64,000 nucleotides of DNA, from positions 1-64,000 of the forward strand of contig CALRMU020000002.1 of NCBI GenBank assembly GCA_943369295.1, written 5' to 3'. Source of the DNA: JAKRSE01 sp943369295. GTDB lineage: Bacteria; Armatimonadota; Fimbriimonadia; Fimbriimonadales; Fimbriimonadaceae. The translations under genes were made by a program, and so were the position numbers. Of the stretch, positions 41,942-51,400 are shown in pieces. Within the stretch, counting starts at the first letter, position 1; each line of letters opens with the position of its first letter. Under the pieces are notes generated by a model. The model was not told where the DNA came from. It saw nothing but the letters and a program-made list of their open reading frames with translations, and did no database searches.

Positions 41942-42388
41942 CTAATCTGTTTTTTCGTCAGAGGTTTCATCATCTGGTGTCTGTAGGTCCATTATGCTTC
42001 CAACTACTTTGTAATAGCTGAGGGCCAAGAGTGGACCAAAAATGATGGCAAAGAGCCAGTTGTAAGGATAGATTAGGTTAGTTGAAACGAGGATTGTGGT
42101 CATCATTGTCGGTGCCAAGGCCCGAGAAAGATGCGACTGCTTTCTAGCATCCAATAGTAGTTCCTCAGTACTGCGATACTCCTCATTAAGATTGAAATTT
42201 ATTCCTCTTCGCATTTCCTGTCCTGCCTTAAGGAGCGCAAAGGCCAACGAAGGGTTGAACAGCAGATAGCAAACTGGATACAAGGAAATTGCAAAGATGA
42301 TCTCGAACAAAACCTGCTGGCCTGCAGGAAGTGAATCCTGCGCAGTACATATGAGCACATTGAACATTGAATCAAAGTCCTGGAGCAT
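41942..42388 (-). CDS. hypothetical membrane protein
   Basis: The product is 148 residues with hydrophobic segments near 25-52 and 88-128, and a charged loop between (GINFNLNEEYRSTEELLLDA). Not recognised. Its ATG shares one base with the stop codon of the lipoprotein gene upstream (TGATG), indicating coupled translation. This pair is AT-richer than argG and the peptidase gene around it and may be acquired DNA. Confidence 0.6.
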   Translation of the reverse strand: MLQDFDSMFNVLICTAQDSLPAGQQVLFEIIFAISLYPVCYLLFNPSLAFALLKAGQEMRRGINFNLNEEYRSTEELLLDARKQSHLSRALAPTMMTTILVSTNLIYPYNWLFAIIFGPLLALSYYKVVGSIMDLQTPDDETSDEKTD

Positions 42389-42765
42389 CAGAAGAAGAAG
42401 AACCTCTTCGGCGCAATCAAGATAAAGTTCGAGCCATCAAATTCAGCGTGTTCTTTTCCCTTTACAATTTTAGATCTGGGTTCACCCTTTGGCAGAACAA
42501 AGACCTTGGGTTTCTTCTTTTCGTTCTGTTCAATGTGAAACTCACCGCTTCGGTCATCTACAAATCTGAACTCTGTTTTGTCACCTGGATCCAAGCTGAC
42601 ACACTTCTCATCCTCGGTCGGTTCAGTCAAATAGGCAACACATACGGCATGACTCCCTTTATTTATCAAGATCATTGTCTTCAGCGAGCTGCAGCCACTG
42701 GCAAGCAGCCCCAAGGCAGTCAGGGTTAACATGCAAAGCTTACAGTTCCAATTCATAGGCTTCAT
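42388..42765 (-). CDS. small hypothetical lipoprotein
   Basis: From the ATG at 42763-42765 the product is 125 residues with a lipoprotein signal MNWNCKLCMLTLTALGLLASG and lipid Cys after LLASG. The mature part is beta-rich and charged (SLDPGDKTEFRFVDDRSG) and ends in RFFFF. A longer frame to 42858 exists but would place the signal peptide internally. No family recognised. It forms a coupled pair with the membrane protein downstream. Confidence 0.65.
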   Translation of the reverse strand: MKPMNWNCKLCMLTLTALGLLASGCSSLKTMILINKGSHAVCVAYLTEPTEDEKCVSLDPGDKTEFRFVDDRSGEFHIEQNEKKKPKVFVLPKGEPRSKIVKGKEHAEFDGSNFILIAPKRFFFF

Positions 42766-42856
42766 CAGATCATAACTCACTGTTCCCCCAACTTGGTGCC
42801 CGGGCCAGAGCAAAGCCACGGAACTACAGACCCCGACCCAAAGGTAACCTAGCCGC

Positions 42857-43930
42857 ATGAGAGCGGAATCCCTTCAGTTTTTGAAGGATATTGTCAACGC
42901 CCCCTCGCCGTCTGGGTTCGAAGAACCAGCAGCCAGGGTTTACCGAGCCTACACCGAAGCCTTTGCCGACAAAGTCACCACCGACTACCACGGCAACGTG
43001 ATTGCCTGCCTTAACCCCGAGGCTGAAACCAAGGTGATGCTGGCCGGCCATATGGATGAGATCGGCTTCATCGTTCACTATATCAACGACAAGGGGCTCA
43101 TCTACTTCCAGCCAATCGGGGGCCACGACCGCACCATTCCTCTCGGCCAGAGAGTGTGGATTCATGGCAAAACCAAGCTCGCCGGAGTTCTCGGCCGCAA
43201 GCCGATTCACCTTCTTGAAGCTAAAGAGCGCGAGGTGATGCCAGAGCTCAGCGACATGTGGATTGATGTCGGAGCCAAGAGCAAGGAGGAAGTTCTGGAG
43301 CACATCAGCCTGGGCGACCCCATTACCTACCAGGTCGAGTTCATTGATCTGCTGGGCGGAAGAGCTGCCGCCCGAGGTTTTGACAACAAGATGGGAGCCA
43401 TGATTGTCGCCGAAGCCCTTAGGCTTCTGAAGCAGGATGGCGGACTTCATGAAGGAGTCGGGGTCTACGCCGTCGGCACGGTTCAAGAAGAAATTGGCCT
43501 TCGCGGGGCCAAGACTTCCAGCTACGGAATCAACGCCCAGACCGGTTTGGCTGTTGACGTCAACTTCGCTATTGACCATCCCGGAGTCAGCAAAGAAAAG
43601 CACGGAGATACCGAAATGGGCAAGGGGCCAACGGTCAGCCGCGGTGCCAACACCAACCCAATCGTCTTTAGGCTGCTTAAAGAAGCTGCCGAAGAGAACG
43701 GAATCCCGATTCAGATCGACCCGGCTCCCGGTGGAACAGGCACTGATGCCAACGCCATGCAGCTTAACCGCGCCGGAATGGCGGTCGGTTTGGTGGGAGT
43801 TGCTATCCGGTACATGCACTGCCCCGGCGAGGTTCTTGAGCTGAAAGATGTTCAGCTCTGCGCCGAGCTTATGGCAGCCTACTGCCGAAAGGTCAAGCCA
43901 GATACAGATTTCCGCCCCGGTTTGGGTTAG
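42857..43930 (+). CDS. M42-family metallo-aminopeptidase
   Basis: The 357-residue product is typical for M42 (glutamyl aminopeptidase / FrvX / TET type). Metal ligands are in AGHMDEIGF (H65, D67), RGFDNKMGA (the bridging Asp), QEEIGLRGA (catalytic Glu and ligand) and the late HCPGE. These cytoplasmic dodecameric peptidases trim short peptides. An intrinsic terminator follows. It diverges from the lipoprotein gene with a promoter region of about 90 bases. Confidence 0.94.
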   Translation: MRAESLQFLKDIVNAPSPSGFEEPAARVYRAYTEAFADKVTTDYHGNVIACLNPEAETKVMLAGHMDEIGFIVHYINDKGLIYFQPIGGHDRTIPLGQRVWIHGKTKLAGVLGRKPIHLLEAKEREVMPELSDMWIDVGAKSKEEVLEHISLGDPITYQVEFIDLLGGRAAARGFDNKMGAMIVAEALRLLKQDGGLHEGVGVYAVGTVQEEIGLRGAKTSSYGINAQTGLAVDVNFAIDHPGVSKEKHGDTEMGKGPTVSRGANTNPIVFRLLKEAAEENGIPIQIDPAPGGTGTDANAMQLNRAGMAVGLVGVAIRYMHCPGEVLELKDVQLCAELMAAYCRKVKPDTDFRPGLG

Positions 43931-43955
43931 TTGATCTCGGCTAGAGCCTAAAAGC

Positions 43956-43990
43956 AAGGCAGGTGTGGGTTTTCCCTACCTGCCTTACTT
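43956..43990 (+). terminator. intrinsic terminator of the M42 peptidase gene
   Basis: AAGGCAGGT (43956-43964) pairs with ACCTGCCTT (43978-43986) with inner GGG/CCC pairing, followed by ACTTCTTTTT. Confidence 0.9.
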
Positions 43991-44062
43991 CTTTTTCTCG
44001 GGCCTCAATTCTGAGGTTATTTTTAGCCCTGTGGTTGGGAAGTGACCACTACTAATTGCTAT

Positions 44063-45286
44063 TCATCCATGATTTTTTGAGTGAGTCTCGTTCGCTGGAT
44101 ACTCGAATACCTTGACCGGCGTTTTAATCGGGCTATTCCAAGCTGATGTCTTAAGTTTAACTTCCTCGAAAAACGTTTGATCATCCTCTGTCCAGTCAGG
44201 CTTTGGCAAGTAGTAGCCAGTGAAAGAAACAGTTTGATTGCTGACGTCATGGTCTATGAGAATTCCTAATGCCCCATGTGTATCTGGTGCCATGCCTCTT
44301 GCGACGAATGTTCTTGCTTGGAGCTCCGGAATGAACTGCGTTCTGTTGCCGTAATGTTCCTTGAATAGAAACATGTAGGCAACACCAGACGGAGAGGAAA
44401 GTGCTCTGGCTTGAGTTTCCTTATTCTTGGCTCTTTCGTAAAAATCTACAAAGGCCATGCCGAGAATTCTTCGATTGAACCGATCCTCAAGTGCCATGAT
44501 TCTTAAAAATTCTTCGGCGTCCCAGAAGTGTGAATCCGTTAGATTTTGGACTTTCACCACGTCTTCGGACATTAATTCAATCAAATTGTCCCATGCATAG
44601 CTAATTTTATCTTCCTCCACTTTTTTGAGCCTTTCGGGGCGATCGCTGTAATATTCCCAGGTTCCGGATGGTACAAAGATAGAGTCGAAGCTTTCTGGGA
44701 AACGTCTCCCATTCAGCAGGTAAAGAGCTGTGAGGTCAGCCAGGTTGCTTTCAACTGCGATACTGACTTTGCTTTCGGCAAGGCTTTCAACCGCTGATAA
44801 ATAATTCGTACAATCTGACATCGTGTCAAGCTCACGCATTGTATAGAGTAGAGATTCTTCGTTGAAGATGTGTGTGAACTCGTTGCCTTGCGCTCCAAAG
44901 CTGAGTGGCACTTTTCCTTCACTGCCTAATGCTACAGCTATGCGGAACACTTTCCTCTGCTTGCGATCAGGTAACTTCAAAACGGTAGCATTTGAGCCTA
45001 TGGCTATTTCGTCTCTGGTGCTGAGCCACCGGCAGGCTCCTGCTATCTGATTGATTGATGATTCTATTGCCTTTCTGTACCACCTATCGGTTGCAGTTTG
45101 TAAGTCTGAGGACTCTTTAAAGGAAATCTCTTTGATGCTAATCACCAAAACGAATGGTGAGCAGACAACCAAAACATCACATAGCTCCTTGCCTGGGCTG
45201 GCCATTGGGTTCGCGTGGCTCCAAATGGACAAAAAGCATCTTTCGCAGATGAACTCAACGATATCTTCTGCTCTATTCTTTCCCAT
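44063..45286 (-). CDS. hypothetical protein with a possible PD-(D/E)xK nuclease-like N-terminus
   Basis: The 407-residue product comes from an AT-richer stretch. Residues 5-90 look like a restriction-endonuclease-like core: a helix with Glu (AEDIVEFICER), then GKELCDVLVVCSPFVLVISI and KE. That places an acidic residue (D37) in one strand and a Lys-Glu pair (K52-E53) at the end of the next. Ser replaces the usual Glu two before the Lys. The rest (100-407) is not recognised, though it repeats strand-helix patterns (VFRIAVALGSEG). Such stand-alone proteins are often accessory genes. Inference only: possible DNA-acting or defence-linked protein. Confidence 0.6.
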   Translation of the reverse strand: MGKNRAEDIVEFICERCFLSIWSHANPMASPGKELCDVLVVCSPFVLVISIKEISFKESSDLQTATDRWYRKAIESSINQIAGACRWLSTRDEIAIGSNATVLKLPDRKQRKVFRIAVALGSEGKVPLSFGAQGNEFTHIFNEESLLYTMRELDTMSDCTNYLSAVESLAESKVSIAVESNLADLTALYLLNGRRFPESFDSIFVPSGTWEYYSDRPERLKKVEEDKISYAWDNLIELMSEDVVKVQNLTDSHFWDAEEFLRIMALEDRFNRRILGMAFVDFYERAKNKETQARALSSPSGVAYMFLFKEHYGNRTQFIPELQARTFVARGMAPDTHGALGILIDHDVSNQTVSFTGYYLPKPDWTEDDQTFFEEVKLKTSAWNSPIKTPVKVFEYPANETHSKNHG

Positions 45287-45311
45287 GATTCACCAGTGTA
45301 TAAAAACTAAT

Positions 45312-45635
45312 TTATTCAGGATAATCTCTCTGAGCACTTCTGATTCCATAAAATTGAGATTCAATATACGTGAGTTCGCTGATTCTTGATTCTGTAAGTT
45401 CAATGTTCTTGTAGTACATATGTTGAAAAATTTCATGACAGTCAATGATGGTTGGTGCAAATGTATTCAGGGATACTTTCTGGGAATAGGAAAAAATGTG
45501 CGTTAAATTGATTGCTCTTCTGCATTTTAGTTCGTTCAGGCGAATGTTGAATCGCAAAAATCTCTTTATTGTCGTGGTTGCAAAAAGAAAAAGCAAAGCA
45601 CAAATTGGCGTGACATTGGCATAGATGACGAACAT
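45312..45635 (-). CDS. possible small membrane protein
   Basis: This is a 107-residue frame with an N-terminal hydrophobic segment (VIYANVTPICALLFLFATTT) and a polar remainder. There is no clear ribosome binding site and no known family. It precedes the nuclease-like gene by 25 bases on the same strand and shares its AT-rich composition, so it may be the first gene of that small unit. The 45636-45837 gap shows nothing else. Confidence 0.4.
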   Translation of the reverse strand: MFVIYANVTPICALLFLFATTTIKRFLRFNIRLNELKCRRAINLTHIFSYSQKVSLNTFAPTIIDCHEIFQHMYYKNIELTESRISELTYIESQFYGIRSAQRDYPE

Positions 45636-45837
45636 TGTTAAAATTTTCGTGATTTGGCTAAATCTGTTACGTTGACTTTAGTCTCTTCGGCTCACCAACT
45701 ATAGCTTTGATGTTTTTGAACCTGCACATCAATCCAGTAAAGTTGTACTTCGTGGCGATGAGTGTCACCTACAAGATAGAATAGCGAGTGTCCTGGCCCT
45801 CCTGAAGTTTGCACTTTTGGCCAAATCAACTACTTTG

Positions 45838-46380
45838 TCAACTAGGCTTCTTCGCTGAACTAGCGGTCTTCGGGTTGTCGAACTGGACGATCTTGTCTTC
45901 GCTGAGCCGCAGCACCAAAGTTTTGCCCCCTTCGGCTTCGGTGAGAATGTAATCCTTCACCGCACCTTTTAGAATGGGGTCGTTTTTGGCTTCCTCCACC
46001 TTCATGCCGGCAATCACAGCCGGTTCCAGCCTATAGCCAGAGCCTGTATCAACGCACTTGCCCGTAATGTCCATTCCGGTCAGGTGGAGTCGGCAGGTGC
46101 CATCATCGGCCCGGACAAAAGAGTAGCCGCCGAGGGTGTCGCTCAGGCCTTCGGTGAGGGGTGGAGCCTGAGTCTTCTCTCCGCCGCGCTTATCGGGGAG
46201 AGTCGAAGTGACCTTGCCCTGCCATGCGCCAGGATCCTTGGCCATATCCGCGGCGGGAACCCTCACCTCTCCTGGCTTGACTTCACCCGGATCTTTGGCC
46301 GAAGCGCCTTCCTTGGGGCCGCCACAGCCTGCGGTCAAGAGAGCCAATGAGGCAAGCGAGATAAAAAGCCAGGGTTTCAT
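45838..46380 (-). CDS. hypothetical lipoprotein coupled to queE
   Basis: From the ATG at 46378-46380 the product is 180 residues: signal MKPWLFISLASLALLTAGC with the lipid Cys at 19, a Gly/Lys/Glu linker, then a small beta-rich domain with two cysteines (GTCRLHLTG and GKCVDTGS) that may pair. The ATG overlaps the queE stop (ATGA), so it is translated with queE. No known link to queuosine synthesis; it may simply share the operon. Confidence 0.75.
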   Translation of the reverse strand: MKPWLFISLASLALLTAGCGGPKEGASAKDPGEVKPGEVRVPAADMAKDPGAWQGKVTSTLPDKRGGEKTQAPPLTEGLSDTLGGYSFVRADDGTCRLHLTGMDITGKCVDTGSGYRLEPAVIAGMKVEEAKNDPILKGAVKDYILTEAEGGKTLVLRLSEDKIVQFDNPKTASSAKKPS

Positions 46381-47081
46381 GTGCCTTTGGTGTCTCCGAA
46401 AAGGTCGATTTGGTAGCGAGGGGTCAGCCGCCACCCGCGCTTAAGGCATTCTGGCACCAGCATTCTCTCTCGGCGGTGAAGAGTCTCAGCGTCGCGCCCT
46501 TCGGCCATAAGGTGGACCTTCTCTGGAGAGACGGGTGGCAGGAGGGCAAGGAGTTCGTCGATCTCCCTTAAGTCATCGCCCGATCCGGTTGGGTCAACTA
46601 CGAACTTGAGCTGATGAGGGAATTCTGTGATGAGGCGCGACATGACCTCGATGTTCTGCCTGGTCGCCTCGTGCCTTTCTCGCCACCCTCCCGGAGTATC
46701 GGAGGGAGGCGCGGAATGCGAAAGCTTGGGCGAAAGGGAGATGAGGTGGCAGGCGACGCTTTGGTACACCGTTCCTGCCGTTTCGATGGTGATTGTTTGA
46801 CCTTGAGATTCGATGCGAGCGGTGAGTTCGGTGACTCCATCGAACAAAAGTGGTTCGCCGCCAGTGATAACCACATGGTTGACTCCGCTCGCTGCGGCTT
46901 CATCGGCGAGTTCGGCAATCTCCCTCATGGGGCCCTCTGGGTTCCAAGAAGCGTAGGGCGTATCGCACCAAACGCATCGCAGATTGCACCCGCTCAGGCG
47001 GATAAAGTGGCTGGGAACCCCAAGCCACTGCCCTTCGCCTTGTACCGAAGTAAAGGTCTCAGAAATCCTCAGTCGGCTCAT
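46377..47081 (-). CDS. queE: 7-carboxy-7-deazaguanine synthase (radical SAM)
   Basis: The 234-residue product has the radical-SAM cluster ligands C32, C36 and C39 in GCNLRCVWCD. The FTSVQGEGQWLGVPSHFIRL opening and VVITGGEPLL are standard for QueE. It converts carboxytetrahydropterin to the 7-deazaguanine core for queuosine or related bases. It overlaps queC upstream by four bases (ATGA) and the lipoprotein gene downstream likewise. queD and queF are not in the window. Confidence 0.95.
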   Translation of the reverse strand: MSRLRISETFTSVQGEGQWLGVPSHFIRLSGCNLRCVWCDTPYASWNPEGPMREIAELADEAAASGVNHVVITGGEPLLFDGVTELTARIESQGQTITIETAGTVYQSVACHLISLSPKLSHSAPPSDTPGGWRERHEATRQNIEVMSRLITEFPHQLKFVVDPTGSGDDLREIDELLALLPPVSPEKVHLMAEGRDAETLHRRERMLVPECLKRGWRLTPRYQIDLFGDTKGT

Positions 47082-47797
47082 GATTCCAGGTGAGCCAAGG
47101 CGGGGTCTTTAAGGTCGAGGGCGGCGAAGGCGGCTCGGCGGATCTGGCACGAATCGCACCTTCCGCAGGCTTTGCCCTGAATGTCAGGGTCGTAGCAGGA
47201 ATGGGTGAGGGAGTAATCGACCCCCAGCTTCAACCCTTTGGTAATGATTTCCGGCTTGGTGAGGTGGATCAGGGGCGCGTGGATCGTGATCTCTGCCCCT
47301 TCGACCCCCGCCTTGGTGGCAAGCCTGGCGAGGTTCTGAAAGGCGGCGACAAACTCGGGGCGGCAGTCTGGGTAGCCAGAATAATCCACTGCATTGACTC
47401 CGCAGAAAATGTCGTTTGCCCCCACTGCTTCGGCGAACCCCAAGGCCAAACTGAGCAGAATCGTGTTGCGTGCAGGGACGTAGGTGATGGGGATCTCGCT
47501 CTCCATCTCAGCTTCGTTCCTGTCCTTCGGGACATCGATATCTGCCGTCAGGGCGCTTCCGCCAAAGAGCCGAAGATCCACATGAGCTTCCTTAAGGTCG
47601 GCGGCTCCGAGGGCTTCGGCTGTCCTGCGGGCAGCAAGAATTTCGGCCTGGTGGCGCTGTCCGTAGTGGACGGTCAGGCAGTGGCAGTCGAACCCCTGAC
47701 TCGTGGCCATGGCCAAAACGGTGGCAGAATCCAGCCCTCCGCTAAGCAGAACAATCGCCTTTTTTGCCCCTTGTCCAGGTTCCATGACGGGTTTCAA
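47078..47797 (-). CDS. queC: 7-cyano-7-deazaguanine (preQ0) synthase
   Basis: The 239-residue product has the PP-loop SGGLDSAT (19-26), FDCHCLTVHYGQRHQAEI, and the C-terminal zinc cysteines in CYDPDIQGKACGRCDSCQIR. It makes preQ0 from carboxydeazaguanine using ATP and ammonia, the step after QueE. It is the first gene of a three-gene operon. I see no preQ1 riboswitch upstream, where a short repeat-bearing gap lies instead. Confidence 0.96.
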   Translation of the reverse strand: MKPVMEPGQGAKKAIVLLSGGLDSATVLAMATSQGFDCHCLTVHYGQRHQAEILAARRTAEALGAADLKEAHVDLRLFGGSALTADIDVPKDRNEAEMESEIPITYVPARNTILLSLALGFAEAVGANDIFCGVNAVDYSGYPDCRPEFVAAFQNLARLATKAGVEGAEITIHAPLIHLTKPEIITKGLKLGVDYSLTHSCYDPDIQGKACGRCDSCQIRRAAFAALDLKDPALAHLES

Positions 47798-47904
47798 GGT
47801 ACCAGAGCGGGGATGATCTGGTTAGGTTTGCCTTGCTGTAATACGGAGACCTTTCTGACTGCTTTGAGCAAAGGGTTATTTAGGTTGATCGCTAGTTCAA
47901 CCTC

Positions 47905-48040
47905 TACTTTCGTGGGTTTCACCCACGCCACCCGGGCTGAGGCTGTGTTTAGTGGCAGAGGCAGCGATTTGGAGAAGGAAAAATGGGGGTCGGCAAGCTT
48001 TCAGGCAGCCATTTCCTAAATCTCAGCTCGCGCCTCTGCC
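47905..48040. repeat. mosaic repeat with CGTGGGT hairpin upstream of darA
   Basis: CGTGGGTTTCACCCACGCCACCC (from 47911) is the same module as at 476, 890 and 40141. Downstream, GGCAGAGGC (about 47955) and GCCTCTGCC (about 48032) can pair across it. This may fold just ahead of the darA transcript. Confidence 0.6.
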
Positions 48041-48080
48041 TCAAACGCGACAAACCCAGATTCCCTGCTACACTAAAGGT

Positions 48081-48410
48081 ATGAAGCTGGCGGTCTGCAT
48101 TGTTCATGGCAGAGACAAAAACAGGCTGACCGACGCTTTGGTCCAGGCTGGCTTTAAGTTCACCATCATCGGTTCGACGGGCGGATTTCTTCGCGAAGGC
48201 AACACGACCATGCTGATCGGTGTGGCAGAAGATCAGCTTGATGGCCTGAAGGAACTGATTTCTTCCAATTGCCAGACCAGGGAGCAGGTGGTCAACGTCA
48301 TGCCCTTCGAAGCCGGACCTCCTGGCGCCTACCTGGCCAGCCCGGTCAAGGTCCCCGTGGGTGGGGCGGTCATGTTCCTCATGAACGTGGACGAGTTCTT
48401 TAGGGTCTAG
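48081..48410 (+). CDS. darA: PII-like cyclic-di-AMP receptor
   Basis: The 109-residue product is full length for DarA/PstA/YaaQ (DUF970): MKLAVCIVHGRDKNRLTDAL, TIIGSTGGFLREGNTTMLIG with the ligand-binding STGGFLRxGNTT loop, EQVVNVMP, and PVGGAVMFLMNVDEF. These trimers bind c-di-AMP between subunits, in relation to osmolyte or wall control; the downstream partner is unknown. The ATG at 48081 has AAAGGT before it; longer frames run through the repeat. Its stop overlaps the stop of the STAND gene by four bases. No diadenylate cyclase gene is visible here. Confidence 0.93.
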   Translation: MKLAVCIVHGRDKNRLTDALVQAGFKFTIIGSTGGFLREGNTTMLIGVAEDQLDGLKELISSNCQTREQVVNVMPFEAGPPGAYLASPVKVPVGGAVMFLMNVDEFFRV

Positions 48411-51400
48411 TCGGAGTCGGCGTCTTCCTTCGGCGGAATAAAGCGGCCCGAGATCTCCTGTACAAAGGGGATCAGTGCTGGCACCCTATCCAAAGTTCCC
48501 TGGAGGCCGTTTTGAACAGCTTCATTGATGAAAAGGATCGTTTCTTCAGGGGCGTTGGAAAGATGTGCTGCTACCGTTAATCCCTTATTGAATGCATCAC
48601 GAACAGCATCGTCTTGGGGATGATCCTCAGCCAGCCGTCTCAGTTCATCCAGCAGCAGCTTTTGAGCTTCAGGGTCACCTTTAGCGCCAGCGAAGGCATT
48701 GAAGATGCCTCCGGCTAGTTCTCCTCGAACTGCATCGTCTTGGGGATGATCCTGAGCCAGCCGTCTCAGTTCCTCCAGCAGCGGCTTTTGAGCTTCAGGG
48801 TCACCTTTAGCGCCAGCGATGGCATTAAGGAGGCCTTTGGCTAGTTCACCTCGAACTGCGGGGTCTTGGGGATGATCCTTAGCCAGCTGTCTCAGTTCCT
48901 CCAGCAGCAGCTTCTGAGCTTCAGGGTCACCGTCAGCGCCAGCGCCAGCGATGGCATTGACGAGGCCTCCTGCTAGTTCTCCTCGAACTGCATCTTCTTG
49001 GGGATGATCCTTAGCCAGCTGTCTCAGTTCATCCAGCAGCAGCTTTTGAGCTTCAGGGTCACCGATAGCGTCAGCGATGGCATTGACGATGCCTTTGGCT
49101 AGTTCTCCTCGAACTGCATCGTCTTGGGGATGATCCTTAGCCAGCTTCTTCAGCTCATCCAGCAGCAGCTTTTGAGCTTTAGGGTCACCGTTAGCGCCAT
49201 TGAAGGCATTGAAGAGGCCTTTGGCTAGGATTCCTCGAACTGCATCGTCTTGGGAATGATCCTTTGCCAGCTGCCTCAGTTCATCCAGCAGCAGCTTTTG
49301 AGCTTCAGGGTCACCTTTAGCGCCAGCGAAGGCATTGACGAGGCCTTTGGCTAGGATTCCTCGAACTGCATCGTCTTTGGGATGATCCTTAGCCAGCTTC
49401 CTTAGGTTTTCCAGGAACTGATACCCAATAGCTTTAGATGTGTGATCCCGGGCCAAGCCGTTGAAACAGACGGAAGCCAACAGCAGCCGTGAATCTGAGT
49501 TCACAACTTTGTGAAGTTTTTCACAAAGTCCCAATATTTCTTTGATTATGAGAATGGCAGATTGGTCACCCGATGAGCCGAGAGATTCAATTGCATATGC
49601 CCAGGCGGTCATCTTTTGATCCGGTGCCAATGCCTGGAAGAGGACTGAGTCTTTGAATATCTGTGGCCAAGAATCTGCAGCTCTGATGAGAAATGGCTCA
49701 ACGTCCTTCTTTGCCTCCTCTAAAACATGCTGAGCAACCTCTAGTGCTTGAAGATGCGCATCTTCCACTCCCATTTTAAGCGGACCAGAATCCTTTTCGA
49801 AAGACTTTAACACAAAGAGTTCGCCAATGATATCTGGCTCGATCCTTGGTCGAAACCCAGATTTATATCCAGAGGAAAGAGTATAAAGCTTGCCCAAATT
49901 CTCTTCAGTTTTATCGTTCGAGAGTTGAGGACATTGACTTAATGCTGGATGGATGCTTTCCACTCCACCAAGCATCGTTGATGCGATAGCAAGATTTCTA
50001 TGTGACAGATCCAGGTCGGCTTCCTGCCATTTAATCACCTCTCGGCTCAAAAGGAAAGACACTAGGGTCTCAGGATCAGTCAGCTCAGTCCCACCGATTG
50101 ATGCCTTCCAGGCTGCAATTTGGAAAAGAAGTGGAAGTGACGCTCCCGCCAGATTGCGGAGCACTGGCAGTGTTTTAGTTAGCCGGTGCTCTACTGTTGT
50201 CCAATCAACTCTTTCTGCGTTAGGAATGTTGCGCCATACATCCCCAGCCATGCTAAGAAGCTCTTCATCGTCCAGTTCAGCTAGTCTTAATCGGGTACCA
50301 GGCTGATTCCATAACTTCTGCTCTACGCCCATCGGTTGAAAGCCGGTCGCCTTAGGCGAAGTTGAATAGAGGTTTCTCGCCAATAATGCCTCACTGTCAA
50401 AAAACCTGTCCCAGCGAACACCTTCACTTTCGCGCGATAGTGTGATGACCCGAACTGGGTGGGCAAAACTTTCACTCCTCTCCTGCAGATCATTTAAGAT
50501 GTGCTTAGTCTCGGCGGGATAATCCAGGGCATAGTCAATGACAAGCAGTGTTGGAGCGCTTGGAACCCAAGTCTTCCACTGCTCTTTGTAGTTTCCAGTA
50601 CCTAACTTAACCCTGACTGCAAACCACAGCTGTCCTTCCAATAAACGAAGCAAGTTGAGACCAAATCTGCTTTTGCCTGAGCCGGCTGGGCCAGTGATGC
50701 GCCACCACCGGAACTTTTTTGTCGGTTCAGCCAGGAAGCGGCCGACCTCCATGATTTGACTTTCTCTGCCTCGAAAGGTGGCCAGTTCTGCGGTGTAAAT
50801 GAAGCTGTCTGCTTCCCTCTTTGTATAAGGCTCAAATGTGGGGCCAAATTTGTCCGCGAGAACTTTAACTTCTGAGTAAAGAGCTTTGAGTTGATCGTTA
50901 ACATTACTAAAGCCTTCGCCAAGCATTTGGGGAAGGAGTTTCTTCCACGCAACGTCGTGGAAAGCCATGTTCTTCTGAAGCCGCTTGAGAAAGGCTTTAT
51001 GAAGACCTGAGGCTAAATCTTCTCGTTCAATCAACGAGAGTGAAACTTTTCTGTGATTCGAGTACCAATTGACAAGAGCCAACCAATCTTCCGGCTGATC
51101 AAGTCTCACATCTGCAATAGCAGGGTTTGCCTCAGCTAAGTGTCTGGCGATGAGACTCGTGTCTAGATCTTTGAGGTCACGAAGTGCGAAGTTGGACCAA
51201 GCCGCCCAGTTAGCTTCAAAATCCCGGGCCGCGCCTTTGAATTCAAGATGAGAATCTTCAAGAATCTGCCCTATCGTGCTCCCGATGAGTTTTGCAATGT
51301 GCTCGTTCTGAATCCAATCGGCAACCTTCTGCTGGTCATTTGTGAAGTCATTGGCTAGGTTGACTAAGTAGGAAGCACCGACAGAAAAGCCAGCCGCCGC

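Noticed and set aside
47798..47910. A preQ1 riboswitch ahead of queC
   Set aside because: The short upstream stretch lacks the A-rich tail and small pseudoknot stem expected for preQ1 aptamers, and its sequence is dominated by the repeat module.
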